64,000 nucleotides of DNA. Origin: Trileptium ribeirensis. Lineage: Eukaryota > Nematoda > Enoplea > Enoplida > Thoracostomopsidae. The stretch spans positions 1 to 64,000 of the forward strand of contig JASANE010029447.1 in NCBI GenBank assembly GCA_030248225.1, in the 5' to 3' direction. The first letter of the stretch is position 1, and every line of letters starts with the position of its first letter. The notes under the pieces are model-generated. The model was given only the letters and a program-made list of their open reading frames with translations, did not search any database and had not been told where the DNA came from. Shown here piece by piece: positions 24,601 through 35,500 of the stretch. The translations under genes and the position numbers were made by a program.

Positions 24601-27600
24601 GCACAACTTATGATAAGAGAGAATTGATCACCGTATATAAATGTATTATTATGCTTCGATCCCAACTAGAGCAAACATGAAAAATTACAACCAAAACTTT
24701 TAGCTTCCATCATAAGTTTTGTCTTTACCGAAGCGACAGAATACTATTTCACCGGAAGCAAAAGTTACTCCTTCATTATGTAGTTGACATGTGGCTTTTA
24801 TCAGAGTAGCTTTAACAAGTTAACACTAAAACAAATCACCTATTACAGAAAAAAATCTGCGAAATTGTTATATAATGTAACTACAATAATTCAAGACAAG
24901 AAACATTCTACAAAAGAAATGCTACAATACAGGAACCATCGAATACATCAGTGACAGTGAAAGATCTACTGACATCATGAAACAAATGACGGATACTAAA
25001 ATTTCAAATGTCTCAACTTTCAAGAGTTTTAATTTATATATACAAGACAAGGTTCGTGAAAAAAGAATAAATTTATACAATACAGAAATCTCTTACGATA
25101 AAAACAGCGTTAACTTACTCCAAACTTGTGATCAACCAGAAAGTCATATAATCCCTGATTCATGCCTATAGAGCTGAGTTTCCTGCCAATCATCTTAAAA
25201 GATATATTTATATAAAATATACAAAACGATAAACTGAAATACAACACGGAAGAAGTATACAGTTAAAAACAAAAAACAACAACACAAAGTGCGCGAATTG
25301 GTCACAAACCAGTTATTGATTGATCTCAATAGTAGCCAAAAAAACGTGAAAATTTTGACCTCGACGCCGTACTACTGCAAGCCGTTAGCGGCAGTTCATT
25401 TCAAATAATAGCATCGCGTTTTTTCTGACCACGTACACGACAAAACACGATTCGCAATCGCGTTTTTGCGTATAACTACAATATACACATAGACTGCGAA
25501 CATAGATGTCCGATTCAACATGTTCTTTAGTGAACGCAGACATCCGAGCATAATGAAGAAATGCGCGTACGCAAATTCTGTTACTACATTGCAGAGCCCT
25601 TGTGCGGATTCACTAAAACACAAATACCGACTGCAAAAACGTGAACGATGCATTTCGTGAGTTGGACAAAAGACCAACACTGGTGTACACGTCTAAAATG
25701 TCCCACACATAATAGAAGAAAAACGTGTCGTCTTTCGCATTCACAGAGACCTCTGCGCCTATTATTATTATTCGACAAATATGTATAAACTATTGATAAA
25801 ATTTTGGTGTAATTGCAATAAAGAAATAGTTGAATTTAATGAGTAAAGCTAACAAATGAAGAAGAATATTTCTTGCAAATGTTGCCTTAACGTTTTGAAA
25901 AATGCATCTTTATGATATATTTCCGCTTTGACACAAAAACATTGCTTGGCGTTAAATTATTGTAATATTCAATAAGGATATGAAAGCATTCAGACATCAT
26001 TCTCAAAATATCACATAACTAAATTCCGTGGTGTCCGAAGCCGACTAGCGTTCGAATAACAAATAATTTTCAGTAAGTAAATCCTACGGATATCAGGAAG
26101 ATCTCACCATGATTGTAAGCAATATAACTAAAAGTCCACAGTAGTGATACCTGTACTGCAGCTTATGCTTGCTTACAACCAAAAAACCCAGTGAGATTGG
26201 CTTGAGTTTTTCAGGCAATGTTGATATTTCTTAAAAATGTGAAAACTAGGGATTATACGACAAGTACTGTGAATCACCAACTTATTTAAAGACTGTCTTT
26301 GCGAAAAAGTGCTCACAATCCTTCTGTAGGGCCTTACTATATAATTATCACTTAGTTCCTCGCAACTATACATACAGAACGAGTTGAATACTGGTCAAAC
26401 ATACTTTGTGACTTATATATTCCCACACACCAGCAGTTGTTGATGTACAGTGGCACAGAATGATTCCCATTACTCGGTTCGGATGATGGATCTATAATAA
26501 GTAAATTTACCTGCACCATACAGAATTATCGAACAAAATTTATTATACAGTTACAGCGATGAAATTTTTGCTTCCTACAAATAGGATTAAATTTAAAGAA
26601 AACAAAAATGATTGCAGAAAGCTGATATATAGTTTTCTAGATAGTTTAGATCTGGATCAATCAATGCCTTAATGTCTAAAATTACAGACTTTATTAGAAT
26701 TTAGCGATAATAGCAATTCAAACACATATTATACAAATAGTTTGCTTATGCCATGGATTCGAATCCCACCTTTGTCCACATTATCTGATATTCCAATCTA
26801 TCATGTTAGGTTCAAAATAATGTCAGGGCATTATTACACGCGTGTTGCGAGAGATATCTCGAGCGCGGTGATATGTCTAAGCGTAGTACAATGCTTTAAT
26901 TCATAATTTAGGGTTACAGAACATGCAGAAAGAGTAGCTCAGTGGCTAGAGGAAAGGCGCGTAAAACCTAAGGATGTGGAAGCCTAGAAATTTTCTGGTA
27001 TTCCAAACTATCATGTTAGCTTCAAAATTATATCATTCCATACCAAGAATAAAGCGGGATATTTCAAATTCCGCAAACTTCAGCCAGATGTTAGCATGAA
27101 AATCCATCACAATAGCTGTCAAGGAGTGAAATATATGACAAATTTTAGCATTAATCAACTAGTATGAGGCGCAGCAGGGTACTAGTAAAAATCAAAATTG
27201 TATACACGCCACATAGTACTGAGGCGACAAAGCCGCAGAGCCACAAGGTTTTTGACCGGTACAATAATCTCACAGAAATGTATTCCGACCAAGCTTTTGA
27301 AAGGTTAATAACTACTGGCTGATTATATATAAATGAAAAAAATGCTTTTTAAAACGAAATTTAAATGTACAAGTATTTTGTATAGGCTGTCGAGTGACCC
27401 GTTCAATGGTGAACCTGACGCCGGACATTGAACGAATGCAACTGGGCTTGAACCACCAAATATTATATTTTCAAGGCGTTAGTATTCCCAGTGATATGCT
27501 GTCACATTGATTGTCATAGCTGAATATTCGTGTAAAGAATTTACCACAAATTCTCCGAAAATGTCCGTTAACCCAGCCATCATCTATAAAGCACCTATGC

Positions 27601-30600
27601 CCGTCCGTCATATACTAAGCGTAATATGTTCACAATAGATTAAGGAACGTCCATATACATGTATAGTAGTCAATGAACCTGAACAACTGTTAGTAGAAAA
27701 TTTAAGCTTCGTACAAAATATTGAAACGTTAAAGCGAAAACTAAAAATCTTACCGCAAAACGAGTAATTATATTCGCACCAGCTCCATCGCCAAGACCAA
27801 TAATCGTTTTCACTCTGGAATTATAAATCACATTATACACAATTATATATACATATCGCAAGACTTTTTGTAAAAATTCTACAAAATCTGTTAATATACG
27901 CTGTTTCAAATTTACGTGCAAATATATTCACGGACTATCTATATTGCACTAAGTCGATGTTAAACACAGAGCTACTTACAAAGTATAGACATTATCACTT
28001 ACAAATTTAACGCACACGTCTATGACCGCAGTTGATTAGAAATCACTTTGCGATACTAAAATGTTAATTTATTAAAACTCTTAAAATGCGTTACGTTTTT
28101 ATTATGAATAAAAAAATAAATTTGACAATTACATGACAGATGATACTAGCACTATAATCAGGGTGTCCGCGGGTCCGGCACCGCAGAATTCAAAGAGATT
28201 CAAGGAGTATTTTGGAAAAATTCAAGGAGATATTCCTACAGCATATCTACATTATAATAATGCTACGATTATACACGAGTCCACTTTAGGCGCGTACTCC
28301 TGAGGTTGCTCTTTTGCCAATTCAGTTTACGATCGCAAAAGCCAGTACGCGAGCAAATCAGGACTTTCTCTTAAGTACGCGTACACGATTTGTAATGCAG
28401 CAACGCGTAGGTTCTGTTCACGGTAACTATTTTGGGAATCAGCACTATTTTGCTGACTGTGTAGAAGTGAAAACGCGATTACCAATCGCACTTATTCTCC
28501 TATGCTAATACATAGATAGAACGCAAACATTAATATGTGATTTAAAATTTCATTTGATGAATACAGACAACCGTGAGAAGTGGACAAATGTGCGTTAACG
28601 CAAATGCCATTTGTACATCGCAGAGCCTATGTTCGCGTTCACAAAAATTCGAATACTAATGAAAAAATGATGGACGTGATTTTCTGCACAAATCAATTCG
28701 TGATTTTGAGAAAAGAACAACCTTGGTGCACGCACCTAAAGCGGACTTACGCATTAGTAGATTTTACAGTACATACTCTAACAAAAGAAATAAAAAATAT
28801 ATGCGGATCGTTCAGTCGTTGAAAATTTATGCCACAGATATAATCAGAGGTGTAGCTTCAGAAACAGGGAACGAAGGATTCAGCTACGAGTACGGAATGG
28901 GGCACCCTTGTTCCATACTCGTGCTTAAAATTTGCAAAATCGAGTGTATTTCATAAAATCGCTAAGATAGATACTAAATAATGTCAGCATACCAGAAAAC
29001 ATTTGTCAACAAAATAAGTTTCTGCAATGAGGCAATGAACCACAGAGGCCAGAGATTTCGCCATGGAGAACAAACTCGGAAAGTACCCAATTTTGCCATG
29101 GATGAATCACAGTTTGCTAGCCCCCAGCAAGTTTGGAAAAGCCAGTATTCTAGCACTAGACAAGCGTGATTGACAAATACATATCCGTAGCACAAATTTA
29201 GTATAACCCACGACGATAGAAAAAATTGTTTGATTTAAATTCTCATCATATTTTCATCTCTGCAAGACTGAGACAGCAGCTTTTTCTTTCAAAAAGTTTT
29301 TAATCGCAAACTACTTACCCAAACGTATCAAGGATTGTTACAAAGTCTTGTCCGAGCTCATCTAGCAATGGGAAATTGTATCTAAATTTTACAAATATAT
29401 GATATATACATATATCAGAGAGTAACCGGAGTTTCAGTTCCGGCTGGTGGCGGTTCCGGCAAAAGGCAAAAGCCATACCGAAACCGGAAATCAGATTCAA
29501 AACTTTTGTTTAAAATTTTTCCACAGTTTTGTTTCATCTGTGGTCCAAACTATATACGTTATATACAATAACCAAGTTTCAATACAACCAAACAAAAGAA
29601 AAAATCAACAAATTTTCCAAATGAAATGTAATTAGGACAACGATGGTGCTCCAAAAAAACCCGAAGCAGTAACAACATATCTTCGTGGCATTTTCATCGT
29701 CAGACGCTTGTGACCGAGGTCAAGTGGCACAACCCATAACACCACAGAACAGCATGGATAAAAATTACATTTGTTTATCAAACAACAATTTTTGGTTAGG
29801 AGTTTCTACAGAAAGTTCCTGATAAATTATTTAGTCTGAAATCTAATCATTTCATGTACGTATAAATATGACGTAACACTTGATTAATATTTCGAAGATA
29901 GTCCTTAATAATTCTAAATATAAACGATGCACAAAATCTACCAAATGATTACTATACTTATTTATTGGAAAAATATGTTCACAATTTTAAAATCATGTTT
30001 AGGTACGTGATTCCGTTTTTAAAATATCTTTTGGAAACACAATGTTTAAATGAATTTTTGAACACTTGGCACGGATTAAGATATCCTTAGTTTCTAAAAA
30101 TTCGTTAGTGTTCCCAAATATCACTGACATATTGAAAAATAAGCCAATTATGCCGTTGTAACCACGCATAATCTGACTCGCAATCGACAGGTCTAGCCAA
30201 AAAAGCTGTGCAGCAGTACTATAGCTCTTGATAAAATTTTGTAATTTTAAATTATGATTCCTTTTCTTAACCCGAAGTCTAGCAGAAGCTGGCCTGTCCG
30301 CAGCCTTCTGAAAAGTGAGGCTTCCTGGGCCCCATATACATTTTTCAAAGGGAAAATTTTTAAGTGGAAAAGCGGGGGACAGAATAAATTTTGAAAAATG
30401 CTTAATATTTACATATTTTCATGCACTTTTACTGTAGCACAAACATTTTTACGCTTCAAAACGATGCTTTAGCATTAGAAATAGTGGTAATTAATGTTCC
30501 AATACCTTTAGAATGGAAACACAAAAATTTTGAGATCCCAAAAACTTTGTGAACATAAAGGATTTTAATAGAGTCGTGGGCAGACATGGGTAACATTTTA

Positions 30601-32528
30601 CGAACATGGGGGATTTGAAAAGTGGTAGCTCGCCTACAGCTCAAAAATATTGAAGTATTCATATGGCCGAAGATACAAAGTGCCAAGTAATTGGTGCCGA
30701 GGGCTCGAAAATAGTCACACGACCGAAGTAACAAATTGAACTATGCAACTAGATACTAATGTGCGTGACAGAAAAATGACATAATGCTTCAAGCACAAAA
30801 AATCAACTTACGACGAAGGCAAATCTTCCGCGTTATCCTCTTGTCCAGGGATACAAACATGTAGAAAGACAGAACGAAGGCGTACTTCGGTCATGCTTGA
30901 GTGCATTGTGAACGGAAACCAACACTTATCTAAACCACAAAAATAAGCGATTGGAAACGATAAAACATCGCTACAGAACTTCATTGAAAAAACACAAAAC
31001 AGTGCCGCATACCTTTCGAGTTTCACATTATCGTAGATGTTTATAATCAAAAAACTACTGTTCATCCAAACTTGTCATGACGTTAGATTAGAAGATTCCG
31101 ACGTGATGTAACCAATTACAAAATTACAATAGCCAACCAAAAGTGTTAATTTTAGTAACCGTCGAGGTAAACAGTGTTGAACTAGGTGGATATAAACGCA
31201 GCCATATTAAGAATTTTATAAACATTTAATAAAAATCTGAATGCTAAAAACATACGATTAGAGCCCATATCGTGGCACGTCAAGAAAAATGTTTTGCCTT
31301 GTTTGTTTTCCAAATTTCCCTGTAAAATAACATAGTAACCAAAAAGCAATATATATATATATATATCAGGGAGTAACCGGAATTCCGGTTCCGGCGAAAA
31401 TCGTGTTCCGGTTCCGGCAAAGGGCAAAAACCATACCGGAACCGGAATTCCGGTTTAAAAATTTTGTTTGAAATTTTCCACGTTTTTTGCTTTATCCTGC
31501 AATCCAAACATATGTAATATATATTATACAATGATCAAGCTAAAATACAACCAAGCAAAAGAAAAGATTAACTAACCAATTTGCCGTGTAAAACGTAAGT
31601 AGGGCACATAATTTGAGCAGGAATTTTTCATAATAACCTGCAGGAGTTTGTTAAATCAAAGCCAAGTCAATGCTTGTAGCAGCTATTTTACACATCCAGA
31701 AGTCTGTTGGATACGTTTTAATTAAACCGGTCCAACTCGGTAACAGAGTATGGCTTACGCAGAAGTACTTAGAGTATGCTTGGCTAACATAAATTGCGTC
31801 AGGCACCCGCCAGTGCGCTCGTAAACTTGATAAATCAGTATAAATTGAAGTAAACTAACGTTATCTGCAACGCAGCTAGAAACTGCTTTCTTGGCAATGA
31901 ACTGTATTTATTGAAACTGTGCGAGCAGCATCACAGTGTGGGTCATTTATAGCATTCTGATTAGAAAGTTATCATCATTATGATCTAACTGACGGGCACT
32001 GTTTGTTCAACGCTAGCCTAAACAGTGTCTCTGACCACTGATCAGAAAATTACCTTCTATCTAGAATCATATAAACCAATAATTTTAAGTTTCCTACAGA
32101 AGAACATACAACAAACGTATGTGTAGTAAAGGGAGGCGACTGGAGACAGAGCGAAAGTGTGTATTCTATGCTCCAAGCTTTGTAAGCATATTCGATTTGA
32201 CGCAGTATATGCAATGGTGTATAGTGGAAGGCATTTTTGCTCTGGGTGTCCAAAAATCGACATATTTGATCAATAAATAAACATTATTGGCTTCATCAGT
32301 CTCTTTAAAGTTTCAGAAAGGCCATAATACCATCGCAAAACAATAAGTTTAATGTAAAAGTTATTTTTAATGCATTTTAAATCCACTATACCTTCATTTC
32401 TTCCATCATCTGTTTTACTATATATAAATTTCGAAGACCAGGTTCCGGTTCCGGTTCCGGATCCGGTTTAAATGGACGGTTCCGGTTGCTGGTTCCGGTT
32501 CCGGTAAATTTTGGTTCCGGTTATTCCT

Positions 32529-32587
<59 letters not shown>

Positions 32588-35500
32588 CGGAAACGGTATA
32601 TACGTCAACAGCCGTACTTTTATTGTCATGATGAAGCCCTAGTTTCACATAACAATGAATTTTATTTAGAAACAACAGGAAAACATAGGTACGAAATTAT
32701 ATATCTACATACAGATTAATTAAGCTTTGTCACACAAATAGTTTGGTTCGTGAACATCGAGAATTTTATTTACATCCTAAGTCCGAAAACAATAAAGGGC
32801 GGCTCCCTGGCTTAACGAAATGTAGCCCGTGTTAATTAAGGCTAACCGTAACAGCTTATGTAGCTCTATCGAGACTACAGAACGAAGTGAAGCATAGGCA
32901 CACCTACGCCTTCTGCATGCACAGCCAATCAGCTCTCAATAGCATACGTCGATATGCTATATGTGGATATCACACAATACCGCACAAGTTAGAACAAAAC
33001 TAACACCGACAGTAAGTTTCCCATGCCCCACAACCACCAAGTGCAACATATCAGCCTCCCAGGACGTTATAACAGTAAAATTAGGCATTTTGGGTGGATG
33101 AACCATGGCGGCGCCACACCCCCGCACCCATAGAACCACGGATCACAGAGCAAAATCAGCACTAGCAATGAGTTTGCCATGCCCGAAAACCCCCAAGTAA
33201 AACTTTTCAGCTCCCCAGGACGTCAGAACAATTTTTCGAATTTTGGGTTGGGGAACCATTGTGCACCATATTTCAAAACCAATAACTCTAGAACCGGAGC
33301 CTTAATCGAAAAAAAGAAGTATCGGAATTGTTCATTTTACTATGAATTAAAACCAATCAGAGAAAAAATTCGAAAGTTATGATAAAAATAAGCTTGATTC
33401 CGTGAAGGATACTAAAACGGGATGAAAACCCCTCAAAATATTTTCCACACACTTTAAACTTGTCGTAACCAACTATTTTAATTCGGAGCGCAACATTATA
33501 TGGCCTCTCCACATGACCAAAATTTTACCTTTTTAACTGAAAATACCAATGGGAATTTCTTCTCAGATTAACGTACCCCTGGATCAACTAAAAGTTTTAT
33601 AATTACATTTTTCGTGCTTTTCAAACAGTTACAAAATTATTATCGTTGTTTTTGTTGTACTGAAAATGCGTATTTGTTCATCCTGTACTTCATTTTACTT
33701 TACAGTTTTCTCACAAAGTCGAAATATATATAAGCAGTAATATTGAGTTTTGTTATAGCTATTTTTTGTTAGGACGATCCTTTTTAGTGTGACCGGAACT
33801 GGGTGTTGCCAGGGTTGCCCTAGGGAAACCCAAATTCACCTGCGGGGTATGACTTGTGGAAGTTGTCGAAATCTTGGAGGTGGTATCGAAAAATTCTGGA
33901 GAGCCCATATAAATACAATTTAGCTTGTTTGTTTCACACAGCGTATTTCTCAAAATACAGAATACATACAAAGCTCTTAGTAAATGTATGTTCGAGGAAA
34001 AGCTGTTTATGTAGCTATGTAACCAACGGTCGCAGCAGCCTATCCCACGCCTGCACAGTTTGATGCTTGAGCTTTGATCGATCATGTTGGTACGGCCTAT
34101 TTGCACAATCTGTCGTATTGGCCCATGTAAAACGACATGAAGGCGAAAACATAGAACACAAGTAACAACGTAAGAGCCATACGCCGATACACAAAGTAAC
34201 AAACTCTTACAACATGAACTCAGTACCACCCATATATCTTAATGAACTATGATCGAAGGCGCAGCAAGGGAGGTGGGCTGGGGTCCAGACTTCTTTTCGG
34301 CCCGAAAAAAAATTTCTTTGTCATGCCATAGAAAGAAATTAAGTATTACGTCAGAAATGTTGTAATCTGAAGCTAAGGAACTTACATCAGACATTCGCCC
34401 AAATTACACACACAAACATAGATGAATTTTGCTAAATTTGACTGTTCGTTTTCGTTACAAGGTAACTGTGAATATATGAAGTAAAAAATATTGTTTGACT
34501 ATACCTCCTCTCGAACGCCTGGCTACGCCCCCGATTTTAAGGATATCCTTTACATGCATTTCGGATCTCACGGGCCCATTTTTTACCTATGTACACTGTG
34601 ACAAAGCTGTTCATAAGCAGCAACATAGAGGTTCTCTCGTAATTCGATATCACAAATAATATATACTGGCTAATGCCGGGTTTTATTGGGCCAAATAGTC
34701 TAGTAGGTGCGGCCGTCGAGGTGGGGATCGGCGGGTCCATTTAGCATGGAATTTTTAGTAACAAAAACACCAATTGACTCATTTCGGGGAGCGCCGGACA
34801 CGTTTAGGGGTTGGCGCGGAAGGTTAAAGGGTCGCCTCCACCGACCGCCCAAGTTTGAAAAGCTTGGAAGGGGGACTCACCCATCATTAGCTCTGCGTAA
34901 CCCCTAAGACACAACCCCCTGACTCTGACTACAACAAACTTTGTTTCCTCACACTTTTCATTTTTTGGCTAAAATTTTGTCTATTTGCTTAATTTTTGCT
35001 CATTTGTTGCTAAGATATTTCTTATTGTCCACAATTACTGAAATTTTTTGCTAAAAATTATGTTTGCAAAATTTGTGGTCTTGACACTCATCACTGGCTC
35101 AGCGTGACACCTAAGACACAACCCCCTGACCTTTAAAATTCCCATTTTTGAAGACAACAAACTTTATCTCTACACATTTTTCCATTTTTTGCTAAAAATT
35201 TGTCTATTTCCTTAATTTTTGTTCAAATATTTTCCAGTTTTCGCTAAGATTCCTATTTTTCCTTATTATATACTGCTGAAATTTTTTGCTAAAAATTTTT
35301 ATATTTGCACCTAAGTGTTGTAACTCCCATATAAGTCTTGACACCTAAGTAAAACATCTCTCCTATGTTAAGGGTCACAGTTCATCTTTGGTCTCTGAGC
35401 CATAGTCTCAGAGGCGTAATAATCCTCGGGGCTGTTCTATTGTATTTCGGGTCTCATGTGCCTAAATGGAGACCAGTTTTACCTAATCAGAGAACATAGA

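Noticed and set aside
25892..26001. Minus-strand segment with an NPxN-like text, considered as NDRG exon 8
   Set aside because: The segment at 3509-3613 matches far better (NPHNLAKFFEAFL) and lies after exon 7 in order; this one precedes it.
26177..26229. Minus-strand 53-nt exon-like segment after exon 6
   Set aside because: The true cap-domain exon (IGMNQGLYDFLVDHKFG) lies at 25119-25193 in phase 0; this segment would add an unmatched stretch and shift the phase.
26756..26771. tRNA gene
   Set aside because: Only a B-box-like sequence; no cloverleaf arms or A box at the right distance.
27044..27115. Minus-strand exon-like segment with a good acceptor and a G|GTATGG donor, considered for NDRG
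   Set aside because: Exon 6 at 26405-26491 continues exon 5 in exact phase and sequence; inserting this segment would break the family alignment.
27200..27340. Minus-strand open segment 'PVVINLSKAWSEY..' after a CAG acceptor
   Set aside because: It resembled the post-elbow NDRG strand, but the real one (HPNRVMGIILCHCTSTTAG) was found at 26405-26491.
32418..32719. ORFs with poly(Ile-Tyr) runs
   Set aside because: Translations of the (AT)n microsatellite and hAT end.
33759..34229. 156-codon minus-strand ORF
   Set aside because: No recognisable family, low-complexity Ser/Thr tail, overlapping open frames; lies in an NDRG intron on the same strand without splice support.
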